Source: CAIWHR01 sp963811685 (GTDB lineage Bacteria > Pseudomonadota > Gammaproteobacteria > Burkholderiales > Casimicrobiaceae). Taken from it: a stretch of 64,000 nucleotides of DNA. Below, piece after piece: positions 8,776-18,418 of the stretch. A program made the translations under genes and the position numbers. The DNA is taken from contig CAWESK010000021.1 of NCBI GenBank assembly GCA_963811685.1, forward strand, positions 1 to 64,000. The letters run 5' to 3'. Numbering within the stretch: the first letter of the stretch is position 1; the number at the start of each line of letters is the position of its first letter. The notes beneath the pieces were generated by a model. It searched no databases. It was not told the origin of the DNA and worked only from the letters and a program-made list of their open reading frames with translations.

Positions 8776-9239
8776 TCAGGCCGTCGGCGCCGAGGTGTCG
8801 GTCGCCGCGGCGGGCGCCGGGGCATCGGCCGCGGGCCTGGGCGGACGATCCCACGGTCGCCACGGTCTCCGCGATCGCCGCGCTCATCGCCGCGATCACC
8901 ATCCCGCGCCGGCCGCGACTTCTCCTCGCGCATCATCGGCGACGGCGCCACGACCGCTTCCTTCATCGCGACGATCAGGTGCCGCAGCACGGCGTCGTTG
9001 AACTTGAACGCGTGATCGAGCTCGTTCAGGGTGTCCTGGTCGACCTCGATGTTCATCAGCACGTAGTGCGCCTTGTGGATCTTGGCGATCGGGTACGCCA
9101 GCTGGCGTCGACCCCAATCCTCGAGGCGGTGGATCCGGCCGTTCTTGCCGGCGATGGTCGTGCGGTACCGCTCGATCATCGCGGGCACTTGCTCGCTCTG
9201 ATCCGGGTGCACGATGAAGACCACTTCATAGTGACGCAT
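8776..9239 (-). CDS. rpsF: 30S ribosomal protein S6 with charged repeat tail (one frameshift)
   Basis: Small-subunit protein bS6, first gene of the operon. The core MRHYEVVFIVHPDQSEQVPA and GRRQLAYPIAKIHKAHYV is standard. After about residue 105 a tail of repeated Asp-Arg-Gly units begins (DERGDRGDRGDRG). Near 8835 the frame slips. The other frame gives an alanine-rich end (APAAATDTSAPTA) and a stop at 8776, which fits the Ala/Pro-rich ends of related S6 proteins. The repetitive GC-rich tail is a natural place for an indel. Confidence 0.93.
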
Positions 9240-9328
9240 GCAGATCGCTCCTTATGGGCTGTGGGACGGCTCGGCGTGCGCCGTCGAGGGCCTCCCCTTC
9301 TGCGGAGGGTGAGGCAAGGGAACTAATG

Positions 9329-9357
9329 ATTATGAACGAGAAAGTCCGACAAATCAA
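9329..9357 (-). promoter_or_regulatory. Sigma-70 promoter of the rpsF operon
   Basis: On the minus strand, -35 TTGATT (9357-9352), a 17-base spacer and -10 CATAAT (9334-9329), about 90 bases upstream of the rpsF start. The short AT-rich patch stands out from the GC-rich surroundings. Four and five of six bases match the sigma-70 consensus. Confidence 0.6.
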
Positions 9358-9382
9358 GCCACTGGGCTTCGCGGCGTCGGCG

Positions 9383-10487
9383 TCAGCTCCGCGGCGACGC
9401 AACGATCGGCGCCGGTGCCGCATCGCTGCCTCCCACCGCCGCCAGCGCCTGATCGCGCTCCGCCTTGGGCAGTGCCGCCAGCGCCTTGACCCGCGCGTAG
9501 AACCGCGGCAAATCGCCGCCTTCCGCCGCGAGAAGCGCGGCGAATTGCGGCACCCGGTCGGAATAGAGGCCGGCCGAGACGATCCCCGCATTGTTGGCCC
9601 CGCCGGCGAACCAGCGATCGAAGACCACGGCGCCGCCCCACCCGGCCTTGATCCGCTCATGATCCGCGCGCATGTCGGCGAAGATCGCCGCCTTCTGCAC
9701 GCGCTTCTCGGCGTCGGGAAGGTCCGTCGCGTACAGCACCGCCAGGCGGTCACGTGCGGTGCGGATCATGGTCCGGAATTCGGTCGCGCAGGCGCTGCAT
9801 CCGCACGACATCGGCGGCAAACTGCGCGGCGTCCGCGCCGCCGGCCTGCGCCGCCTGCCAGCGCGCGAGCCCCGCCTCCTCGACGGCGACGGCGAACGAC
9901 TCGTTGAACGACGAATCGTCCTTCACGTAGACGACCTGATGCGCGAGCTCATGGAAGACGAGCCGGGCGACCTCCGCATCCCGATAGCGGATGAAGGTCG
10001 ACAGGATCGGGTCGTCGAAGTATCCGAGTGTCGAATAGGCAGGCACTCCGCCGACGTGGACATCGAAGCCTTCCGCCGCGAGGCGCGCCGCCTCGGCACG
10101 CGCGTCGGCTTCGGAAAAATAGCCTCGATAGGCGACGCACCCCGCCACCGGAAAGCACCACTGCCGCGGCGACAACGACAGCTCCGGCGCCGCGAACACG
10201 TTCCACACCACGTAGGCGCGCCCAACGTCGGCGTAACGCGTGTAGCTCGGATTGTCGGGAAGCGAGAGCTCGCGGCTCGCGAATGCCCGCATGTCCTGAA
10301 TGCGCGCGAGCTTGGCCTTGAGCGCGGGGTCCGGCGTGTCCCGGGTGACCTCGGGGATCGGACGCGCGCGCGCGAGAAGATCGGCCTGCCCCGCGAGCCC
10401 CTGCCAATAGAACTCGACCTCCGAGCAGCCGGCGAGCGGCAGCAAGACGGCAAGCGCTGCGATGCGAGCGACCGCACGCAAGCCCAT
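9383..10487 (-). CDS. Predicted lipoprotein aminopeptidase with HExxH motif (one frameshift)
   Basis: Member of a proteobacterial family annotated as putative aminopeptidase (Pfam PF10023 type). The N-terminus MGLRAVARIAALAVLLPLAG ends in the lipobox LAGC, so the mature protein should be a lipoprotein. The conserved block VVWNVFAAPELSLSPRQWCF and VAGCVAYRGYF is followed by the zinc-type motif FHELAHQ (about residue 190) and FNESFA, whose glutamate may be a third metal ligand. The frame slips near 9785 and continues DRLAVLYATDLPDAEKRVQK to a stop at 9383. Total about 367 residues. No substrate is known to me for this family. Confidence 0.8.
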
Positions 10488-10630
10488 CAACGAAACAGGG
10501 TCACGACGCTCGCCGGCGGCCGCCGGCGCAGGGCAAGACTCCATCGTTCGACGTACTCCCGGCTGGGTTGAAACGCGTTATGGTAGAGGTTGAACCGGAC
10601 AACACCGACCCGGACACCATCGACCTTCAA
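10487..10630 (-). CDS. Possible small gene coupled to the aminopeptidase (doubtful)
   Basis: An unrecognised frame ending VERWSLALRRRPPASVVTLF then Arg. Its stop codon overlaps the aminopeptidase start as TGATG. The only start I can see is TTG at 10630, giving 47 residues, though the frame is open further upstream. The stretch has protein-like composition (VGVVRFNLYHNAFQPSREY), and no other feature explains these bases. It could equally be an accidental open frame in the promoter region between divergent genes. Confidence 0.25.
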   Translation of the reverse strand: MKVDGVRVGVVRFNLYHNAFQPSREYVERWSLALRRRPPASVVTLFR

Positions 10631-10666
10631 GCGATACGACAGTCCGGCGCGCCATCCGTTGCAAAC

Positions 10667-11235
10667 ATGACAGTCCGCAGCCTCCCGCACCCGACGCCGG
10701 CCACAGCGCCGCGCGGCCCGGTGGGGGCGCGCCGCCATCGCCGATACCTCGCCGCGCTGATAGTTTGCGCCATCGCGCCAGCCGCGGCGAGCGCCGAAGT
10801 CTACAAATGCCGGGGCGACGGCGCTCGGCCGGTCTACCAGGAAATGCCCTGCCCCGCCGGCCAGGAGCTGCGCAACTTCCAGGTCGATCCGCCTGAAATC
10901 ACCGTGCTTCCTGGCGTGACGAAATCGAATGGCGCCGCCCCGCCTCCCACCAACGGGCGCGCGTCCAAGGATAACGGCCACGACAAAACGGCGAAACCCA
11001 GAACGGAGAAGCCGAAGGGCGATCCGGCGGAGCGACGTCACCTGCACACCGGCATGACAGAAGGCGAGGTGCTCGACGCGCGTCGGTCCGCCGAATGCCA
11101 CGACGGGACAGAAGAACGCCAAGCTCGTCCGCTGGACCTGGCTTCCCGTCGAGGGCGACCCCGAGACCGTCACCACCGTTACCCTCTCCTCGGGCGTGGT
11201 CGTCAACGTGGATCGGAGTGCTCGTCAAGCGATGA
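10667..11235 (+). CDS. DUF4124 domain protein, exported (frameshifted)
   Basis: Predicted periplasmic protein of unknown function. After MTVRSLPHPTPATAPRG a hydrophobic segment (YLAALIVCAIAPAAASA) acts as signal peptide. The DUF4124 signature follows at once: VYKCRGDGARPVYQEMPCP. A Pro/Lys-rich linker leads to HTGMTEGEV, a SmpA/BamE-like turn. The frame then slips near 11085 and again near 11218; the intervening frame reads LVRWTWLPVEGDPETVTTVT. The expected stop at 11233-11235 overlaps the dtd start as ATGA. The ends are inferred from rejoined frames. Confidence 0.6.
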
Positions 11236-11684
11236 GGGCGCTCGTGCAGCGCGCCCGCGAAGCCTCCGTCAGCGTCGACGGCCGCGTCGTCGGCGCGATC
11301 GGTGCGGGGCTCGTCGTGCTCGCGGGTGTGGGCACCGGCGACGGCGACGACGATCGCGAATGGCTCGTGCGCAAGATCGTCGCGCTGCGCATCTTCGACG
11401 ACGATGCCGGCGTGATGAACCGCTCGGTGATCGAGACGGGCGGCGACATTCTCGCGGTCAGCCAGTTCACGCTCTTCGCGTCGACGAAAAAAGGCGCTCG
11501 CCCGTCGTGGTCCGCCGCAGCGCCCCCGGAGATCGCCGCGCCGGCCTTCTCGAGGTTCGTCGCCGCGCTCGCAGAGGCCATCGGCAAGCCCATCGCGACG
11601 GGCGTTTTCGGCGCCGCGATGCAGGTCGCGCTCGTCAATGACGGCCCGGTGACGATCTGGCTCGATTCGCGGCAGCGCGAATAG
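11232..11684 (+). CDS. dtd: D-aminoacyl-tRNA deacylase
   Basis: Cytosolic proofreading enzyme that cleaves D-amino acids, and glycine mischarged on tRNA(Ala), from tRNA. The 150-residue protein starts MRALVQRAREASVSVDG. Both active-site signatures are present: SQFTL near residue 78 and NDGPVTIWLDS near the C-terminus (about residues 136-146). Intact and of normal family length. The start overlaps the presumed stop of the DUF4124 gene by ATGA, so the two are probably cotranscribed. Confidence 0.95.
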   Translation: MRALVQRAREASVSVDGRVVGAIGAGLVVLAGVGTGDGDDDREWLVRKIVALRIFDDDAGVMNRSVIETGGDILAVSQFTLFASTKKGARPSWSAAAPPEIAAPAFSRFVAALAEAIGKPIATGVFGAAMQVALVNDGPVTIWLDSRQRE

Positions 11685-11780
11685 CGTTACCCCCTTCTCG
11701 GAGCATGGCCGTCGCCGGCCTGCGCCGCGTTTCGCCGTGCGGCGGCGCAAGACGCCTCCGCCGCAGTGAGCGGCTCCCCT

Positions 11781-11822
11781 TTGTCCCGGATCAAGGGCAT
11801 TCCACCCGGCGGAATCGATAAT
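11781..11822 (+). promoter_or_regulatory. FNR/Anr-like site and -10 element of the efflux operon
   Basis: TTGTCCCGGATCAA (11781-11794) resembles the FNR consensus TTGAT-N4-ATCAA: one perfect half and two mismatches in the other. GATAAT at 11817-11822 serves as a -10. Counting from this -10, the dyad centre falls at about -41.5, the standard class II activator position. The start codon of the adaptor gene is 30 bases downstream of the -10. Confidence 0.4.
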
Positions 11823-11851
11823 GGGGACGGTTGACGACGCACTGCTCATCC

Positions 11852-13131
11852 ATGCCCCTGCCCAAGCTCTCGAAATGGCGCTTCAATACCGACCGACCGC
11901 GCGGCCTTCCTGCATGGCGTCTGGCCGAAGCGCGCGGTGATCGCGGCCGCCATGGTCGCGGTCGCCGCCTTCGTCTTCCGTGATGCCGTTTTCGGGACGC
12001 CGGTCGAGATCGCCGACGTCGTTCGTACCGATCTCGTGCAAACGGTCGTTGCGAGTGGCCGGATCACAACGCCACAGCGCATTTCCGTCGGTGCGGTGGT
12101 CACCGAATCGGTCGCCCGAATTCCCGTCGACGAAGGGCAGAGCGTCAAGCGCGGCGACGTTCTGATCGTGCTCGACGATCGCGACGAGCGCGCGGCGATC
12201 TCGCAGGCGCAGGCGGCGGTCGCACAGGCCGAGGCCCGGATCCGGCAAATCGGCGAGGTCAGCCTGCCGGCCGCACAGCAGGGTCTCGCGCAGGCCGAAG
12301 CCAATCTCGTCTTGGCGAAGCAGCAGTACGACCGGGCGCAGGACCTGAAGGCCAAAGGGTTCGTCAGCGCGTCGGCGCTGGATGACGCTAAGCGCAATCT
12401 CGACGTCGCCCAGAGCCAGCTTGCGGCGGCACGCCTTCAGGTCGAGACCAACCGTCCGACGGGCAGCGATGCGCTCGTGGCGCAGACGGCGCTGTCGCAG
12501 GCGCGCGCGACGCTGGACGCGGCCGCAGGTGCGTCTCGACCAGATGGTCATCCGCGCGCCGGTCGACGGCACGCTGATCGGCCGCAATGTCGAGGCCGGC
12601 GACGTCGTGCAGCCGGGCAAGGAGCTGATGGCGCTCGCGCCCGCCGGCGAGACGCAGGTCGTCGTGCAAATCGATGAGAAGAACCTGTCGCAGCTGCAGA
12701 TCGGACAGCAGGCACTGGGCTCCGCGGACGCGTACCCGCAACAAAGATTTGCGGCCGAGTTGTTCTACATCAACCCTGGCATCGATGCGCTGCGCGGATC
12801 CGTCGAGGTCAAGCTTCGGGTGCGAGACCCCCCCGATTATCTGCGACAGGACATGACCGCGTCCGTGGACATCGAGGTCGGGCGACGTGCGAACGCGCTG
12901 TCGATTCCGTCCGGCGCCGTATTCGACGCTGCCGGCGCGCAGCCATGGGTCTTGCTCGTCAATCATCACGTTGCGGTGCGGCGCCCCGTGAAGCTGGGGC
13001 TGAAAGGCGAAGGCCGGGTCGAGGTCGTCGAGGGTCTCGCGGCAGGCGATCTGGTGGTCGCGGCCGCCGGCAGCGGCGTCACGCCCGGCCAGCGCGTGCG
13101 CGCGGCATCCGCCTCGCACAACGGCGCCTGA
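11852..13131 (+). CDS. HlyD/MacA-type periplasmic adaptor of an ABC exporter (two frameshifts)
   Basis: Membrane-fusion protein linking an inner-membrane ABC transporter to an outer-membrane channel. An N-terminal membrane anchor (VIAAAMVAVAAFVF) is followed by a lipoyl-like half (TVVASGRITTPQRISVG, then VDEGQSVKRGDVLIVLDD). A long coiled coil of alternating Ala/Gln/Glu (about residues 100-215) carries the hairpin, then the second lipoyl half VIRAPVDGTLIGRNVEAGD and a beta-barrel region. Frame slips lie near 11915 and 12530; both joins restore the expected order. First gene of a three-gene operon; its stop overlaps the permease start as TGATG. Confidence 0.85.
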
Positions 13132-14349
13132 TGAATCCGTTTGCGCGGTTCGAGACGATCGTCGCATTCCGCTTCATGCGCGAAGGCATGACTCAGACGC
13201 TGCTCATCGTCTTCGGCGTAGCCCTCGGCGCGGGCGTGATCATCTTCATGTCGGCGCTGCTGGCCGGCATGCAGGCCAACATCGTTCGCCGTACGCTCAA
13301 CTACCAGGCTCCGATCGAAATCATGGCGCCCGAACAGGTCGCCCGCCCGCTGCGAGAGGGCGGACCGGATGACATTGCCGCGCAGCTCCAGCCGCGCTCG
13401 CAGCAGCTGCGATCCGTCGACCAGTGGCAGAAGGTGCGTCTGGAGGTGGCCCGGATTCCCGATGTGATCGGCGTCACACCGATCGTGTCGGGCCCAGGCT
13501 TCGCCCGGCGCGGCGACGCAACGAAGGCCGTGACCATCACGGGGATCGAAACCGAATCCTATTTCGACGTGATCGCGCTCGCGGAAAAGATCATTGCCGG
13601 GCATTACGACGTCGGCCCGCTCGACATCATCATCGGGACCGAGCTCGCGAAGGATCTCGGTACGGCCGTCGGCGACAAGCTGGGCCTCACGACCGCGACG
13701 GGTATCGCATCCACCCTCACCGTGGTTGGGATCTTCGACTTCGGCAACAAGGGCGTAAACGAGCGCAACGTCTACGTTTCGCTTCGCACGGCGCAGAACC
13801 TGCTCGACCTCGTGGGCGGCGTGTCCAGCATCGAAGTCAAGGTGCGCGACCCGTTCGCCGCCGAGGCGGTCGCACAGACGATCCGCGCGAGCCACGATCT
13901 CGAAGTGGACAGCTGGATCAAGACCAACGCGCAGTTCTTCTCCGCGATGGCGGCGCAGATTCTTGCGAACACGCTGATCCGGTTCTTCGTCGGGCTCACC
14001 GTCGCGCTCGGCATCGCGAGCGTGCTGGTCGTATCGGTCGTCCAGAAGTCGAAGGAGATCGGCATCCTGCGCGCGATGGGCACCGCCCGGGTGCAGGTGC
14101 TGCGGGTGTTCCTGATCCAGGGTGGATTCATGGGACTCGTGGGCGCGCTGGCCGGATCGCTGCTCGCGTGGGGCTTCCTGCTGCTATGGCGGGGGGTCGC
14201 GAAGAACCCGGACGGCACACCGATGTTCATTGTCGTCATCGAGCCTTCGCTGTTCGCAATCGCCTGCGCGGGCGCAACCTTCGTTGGCATTCTCGCCGCG
14301 GCGGTTCCAGCGCGGCGCGCGGCGCGGCTCGATCCCGTGGTGGCGATCC

Positions 14350-14357
<8 letters not shown>
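13131..14357 (+). CDS. ABC exporter permease, MacB/LolC-FtsX type
   Basis: Inner-membrane permease of 408 residues, intact. Membrane segment 1 (TLLIVFGVALGAGVIIFMSA) is followed by a large periplasmic domain (about residues 45-275, MacB_PCD-like, with PIVSGPGFARRGD). Three more membrane segments end the protein as an FtsX domain (GLTVALGIASVLVVSVVQKS, then KEIGILRAMGTARVQV). Family members extract lipids, lipoproteins or toxic compounds from the inner membrane with mechanical force. The ATPase is a separate protein here, as in LolCDE and unlike MacB. Substrate unknown. Confidence 0.88.
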
Positions 14358-15078
<721 letters not shown>

Positions 15079-15114
15079 CGCCGGGTTCCGGCCGGCGGCA
15101 AATCGAACGATCCG

Positions 15115-15516
15115 TCAGCGCCGGTCGACGCTCAATCGCCCGGGGCCGAGCGCATAGACGATGAGCAGGCCGCCGATCACGGCGATGTTCTTCATGAACA
15201 TGATCTTGTTCGTGCCGGCGGTTGCGGCGTCGGCCATCGCCCAGAAATTGTGGTAGAGCAACGTCGCGACGAGCGTGAACGCGGCGACAATGAGCGCGGC
15301 CCAGCGCGCCTTCCAGCCGACCGCGACCATCAAGCCGCCGACGAATTCGATGACGATTGCGATCGTCGTTGCGATTTCGGGCAGCGGCACGTTCTTGCTG
15401 GCGATCGATGCCGCGGTTCCCTCGAAGCCGCCGATCTTGCCGAACCCCGAGTACACGAACAAGAAAGCGAGCAGTACGCGTCCGACGAGTGCCGCGATAT
15501 CGCGCGTTTGCGTCAT
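15115..15516 (-). CDS. DoxX family membrane protein
   Basis: A 133-residue integral membrane protein with about four membrane segments (LVGRVLLAFLFVYSGFGKIG, then TTIAIVIEFVGGLMVAVGW, LIVAAFTLVATLLYHNFW and MKNIAVIGGLLIVYALG). The FVYSGFGKIGG and FxNK-like patterns are typical of DoxX/YphA proteins. These are linked to quinone or thiol redox chemistry, though the biochemical role is poorly defined. Ribosome site AGGAGA precedes the ATG. It follows the pirin gene by 13 bases on the same strand, so the two probably form a unit. Confidence 0.85.
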   Translation of the reverse strand: MTQTRDIAALVGRVLLAFLFVYSGFGKIGGFEGTAASIASKNVPLPEIATTIAIVIEFVGGLMVAVGWKARWAALIVAAFTLVATLLYHNFWAMADAATAGTNKIMFMKNIAVIGGLLIVYALGPGRLSVDRR

Positions 15517-15529
15517 TGTTTCTCCTACG

Positions 15530-16228
15530 TCAGGGCAGGTCGAACAATAGGACTTCGGCTGTCTGACCGTGGTCCAGCGCGACGGTTCCTTCGCGCTCGA
15601 TCTTCGCCGCATCGCCCGCTGCGAGCGGCGTCCCATTGACGCGAACGCTCCCGCGCGCGACATGAACATAAGCCCGCCGGCCGGGCGCGAGCACGTGGCG
15701 AGCCGCTTCGTCGCCGTCGAGGAGAGCGGCCCAGACGGTTGCGTCCTGATGGATCGTGACCGAGCCGTCGCGGCCATCCGGCGATGCGATGAGCCGCAGC
15801 CGGCCGCGCTTCGCCGCTGCCGGAACGTGCGTCTGCTCGTAGCTCGGGTCGATGCCGGAGCGCGCCGGCTCGATCCAGATCTGCAGGAAATGCACGGGCG
15901 CGGTCTTCGACGGATTGAACTCGCTGTGCCGCACGCCGCGACCGGCGCTCATCCGCTGCACGTCGCCCGGGACGATCACCGAGCCGTTGCCCATGCTGTC
16001 GTTGTGCGCAAGCTCGCCGTCGAGCACATAGCTCACGATCTCCATGTCGCGATGGCCGTGCGTGCCGAATCCCATCCCCGGCTGCACGCGATCCTCGTTG
16101 ATCACGCGAAGCGGCCCGAAGCCCATGTGCGCGGGGTCGTGATAATCGGCGAACGAGAAGCTGTGCCAGGAGTCGAGCCAGCCGTGGTCGGCATGACCCC
16201 GCTCGCCGGCTTTGCGCAGTGTCATCAT
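15530..16228 (-). CDS. Pirin family protein, YhhW-like
   Basis: Bicupin protein of 232 residues resembling E. coli YhhW, which has quercetin 2,3-dioxygenase activity in vitro. The metal-binding cupin motif is visible as GFGTHGHRDMEIVSYVLDGE followed by HNDSMGN. The block SAGRGVRHSEFNP, with a further histidine and glutamate, completes the likely site. The second cupin (VWAALLDGDEA, RAYVHVARGSVRVNG) lacks the metal ligands, as usual. GGAGGAA precedes the first of two consecutive ATGs. Probable operon with DoxX. Confidence 0.9.
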   Translation of the reverse strand: MMTLRKAGERGHADHGWLDSWHSFSFADYHDPAHMGFGPLRVINEDRVQPGMGFGTHGHRDMEIVSYVLDGELAHNDSMGNGSVIVPGDVQRMSAGRGVRHSEFNPSKTAPVHFLQIWIEPARSGIDPSYEQTHVPAAAKRGRLRLIASPDGRDGSVTIHQDATVWAALLDGDEAARHVLAPGRRAYVHVARGSVRVNGTPLAAGDAAKIEREGTVALDHGQTAEVLLFDLP

Positions 16229-16247
16229 CGAATGGTTCCTCCGGGCG

Positions 16248-17000
16248 TCACCAGCGGATCGTCACGCCGGCGAGGATGATTTCAACGGGCGCATGCGCGT
16301 CAGGCGCACCTGATAGCCTGCATCGACGTCGATCCCCTGTCACGACGGTCGCGATCGCGCCAAACCGCGCGACGGTGAGCCATGATGTCTGCGACAGGTC
16401 GGGATTCATCGCCGTGCCGACTTCCGCCGTGAATCGCCAGACGTCGTTCGGCGAATACGCCGCCACCGCCGACGCGCCCCACAGATCACGGCGATCGCCG
16501 ATGAGCGGATCGTACACATAGTCGACGTTGGCGGCGAGCATCCAGTGTCCGTCAACCACGTCGAGATCAGGATTCGCATGCGGCGACGCCTTGCCGTTGC
16601 CGAGGCTCTTGTCGGCGTTGCCCGTCGGCAGATCGACGCCGGCGCGCACGCCGAACGTCAGCGAGCCTCTGCGCCGGGAACCGCCACTTGAAGTCGAGCC
16701 CCGTATCGCCGAATCCCTGCGTCGTGCCGCCGGTTGCGCCGCCGCGCACGGTAGAGCCACGTCGGGCGCACGATCAGGTCCAGGATTGTCCAGCGCACCG
16801 TACGACAGTTGCGGGCCGAATTCGAGCGCCCGCATCCCGCCATCGCGCGCTTGCGCGAAACCGAGCTCGAGCTCGAACTTGCCGGCGCCTTGCGTGCCCG
16901 TATCCTCGGTCAGCATCGGATGAGCGGCGAACGCCGGCGGCGCCGACGCCAGCAATGTCCCTGCACCCGCGACCGCCAGCCGCCTACAGCCTGTAGGCAC
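16248..17000 (-). CDS. Outer-membrane beta-barrel protein at the end of the uronate operon (several frameshifts)
   Basis: Predicted exported beta-barrel resembling the MetA-pathway/transporter outer-membrane family. A GTG at 17000, inside the last codons of uxaC, gives a good signal peptide (RLAVAGAGTLLASAPPAFAA). Strands follow: GKFELELGFAQARDGGMRAL, FGVRAGVDLPTGNADKSLG and DLDVVDGHWMLAANVDYVYD. Frame slips occur near 16790, 16740, 16685, 16330 and 16285. The rejoined product ends in ILAGVTIRW, with a terminal aromatic residue as in outer-membrane barrels. The context suggests a channel for uronates, but that is inference. Confidence 0.6.
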   Translation of the reverse strand: MPTGCRRLAVAGAGTLLASAPPAFAAHPMLTEDTGTQGAGKFELELGFAQARDGGMRALEFGPQLSYGALDNPGPDRAPDVALPCAAAQPAARRRDSAIRGSTSSGGSRRRGSLTFGVRAGVDLPTGNADKSLGNGKASPHANPDLDVVDGHWMLAANVDYVYDPLIGDRRDLWGASAVAAYSPNDVWRFTAEVGTAMNPDLSQTSWLTVARFGAIATVVTGDRRRCRLSGAPDAHAPVEIILAGVTIRW

Positions 17001-18414
17001 GCTTCGCGAGGCCGTAGGCAAGCTCCGGCGCGAGCTCCATCGCCTCGTCCGCACCGATCTTGTGCTCGACGACCAGCGTCGCCAGAAAACGGCAGTCGAT
17101 CCGGCGCGCGACGTCGTGCCGAGCGGGAATCGACAGGAACGCGCGCGTGTCGTCGTTGAAGCCGACCGTGTTGTAGAAGCCTGCGGTCTCGGTCGTCTGC
17201 TCGCGGAAGCGCAGCATTCCCTCGGGGCTGTCGTAGAACCACCACGACGGGCCGAGTCGCAGGATCGGATAATGGCCGGCAAGCGGCGCCAGCTCGCGCG
17301 AATAGACGGTCTCGTCGAGCGTGAACAGGATCACCGTGAGATTGCGCTCGTTGCCGAAGCGGTCGAGCAGCGGCTTCAGCGCGCGCACGTAGTCGGTTCG
17401 CGTCGGAATGTCGGCGCCCTTGTCGCGACCGTAATCGCGAAAGATGAGCGGATTGTGATTGCGGAAGCTGCCGGGGTGAATCTGCATCACGAGACCGTCA
17501 TCGAGGCTCATCCGCGCCATCTCGGTCAGCATCTGGCCGCGGAAGGCCTCGGCGTCCTCCGCCGTGATGGTGCCGGCGAGCGCCCGGTCGAGCAGCTGCT
17601 GGCACTGCGTTTCGGCAAGGTCGCAGGTCAGTGCGGTCGGATGACCGTGGTCGGTCGACGTCGCGCCCATCGTCTTGAAGAACGCACGGCGATTCCGATG
17701 CGCGGCGAGATAGCCGCGCCATGTTGCCGTGTTCTCGCCGCTGACCGCTCCCAGTCGCACGACATTGTCGCGAAAGCCGTCGAACTCCGGATCGACGACT
17801 GGATCGGGGCGGTACGCGGTGATCACCCGTCCCTGCCACCCCGACGCGCGAATCTTCGCGTGATGCGCGAGCGGGTCGAGCGGCGACTCGGTCGTCGCCA
17901 GCACCTCGATGTTGAAACGCTCGAACAGCGCGCGGGGCCGAAACGCCGGTTGCGCGAGGCAGTCGTTGATGCGGTCGAAGACGCGATCCGCGGATTCGGG
18001 CGTCAGCCGCTCGTCGATGCCGAAGACCGTCGCGAACGCATGGTCGAGCCACATCCGGGTCGGCGTGCCGCGAAACAGCGGATAGTGCGCGGCGAAGGTC
18101 CGCCAGATCTTGCGCGGATCGCTTTCGACACGTGCGCTCTCGTCAGCGCCGTTCCGGCGCGGGATGCCGAGATTCTCGAGCGGGACGCCCTGGCTGTAGA
18201 GCATCCGGAATACGTAGTGGTCGGGCGTGATGAGCAGCGCGGAGGCATTCGCGAACGGCGCGTCGTCGGCAAACCATTGCGGATCCGTGTGGCCGTGCGG
18301 GCTGACGATCGGCAAGTCCTTCACCATCCCGTAGAGCGCACGCGCAAGGTCGCGCGTTTTCGGATCGGCGGGGAACAACCGGTCGGGGTGGAGATCGAGA
18401 GGAATTCGGTTCAT
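16984..18414 (-). CDS. uxaC: Uronate isomerase
   Basis: Interconverts D-glucuronate with D-fructuronate and D-galacturonate with D-tagaturonate, the first step of hexuronate breakdown. The 476-residue protein is intact. It has the amidohydrolase metal motif SPHGHTDP near residue 40, then WWFYDSPEGMLRFREQTTE, NTVGFNDDTRAFLSIPARHD and RRIDCRFLATLVVEHKI in the C-terminal third. The start ATG is four bases after the stop of the fructuronate reductase gene, so they are cotranscribed. Confidence 0.95.
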   Translation of the reverse strand: MNRIPLDLHPDRLFPADPKTRDLARALYGMVKDLPIVSPHGHTDPQWFADDAPFANASALLITPDHYVFRMLYSQGVPLENLGIPRRNGADESARVESDPRKIWRTFAAHYPLFRGTPTRMWLDHAFATVFGIDERLTPESADRVFDRINDCLAQPAFRPRALFERFNIEVLATTESPLDPLAHHAKIRASGWQGRVITAYRPDPVVDPEFDGFRDNVVRLGAVSGENTATWRGYLAAHRNRRAFFKTMGATSTDHGHPTALTCDLAETQCQQLLDRALAGTITAEDAEAFRGQMLTEMARMSLDDGLVMQIHPGSFRNHNPLIFRDYGRDKGADIPTRTDYVRALKPLLDRFGNERNLTVILFTLDETVYSRELAPLAGHYPILRLGPSWWFYDSPEGMLRFREQTTETAGFYNTVGFNDDTRAFLSIPARHDVARRIDCRFLATLVVEHKIGADEAMELAPELAYGLAKRAYRL

Positions 18415-18418
18415 CGAA

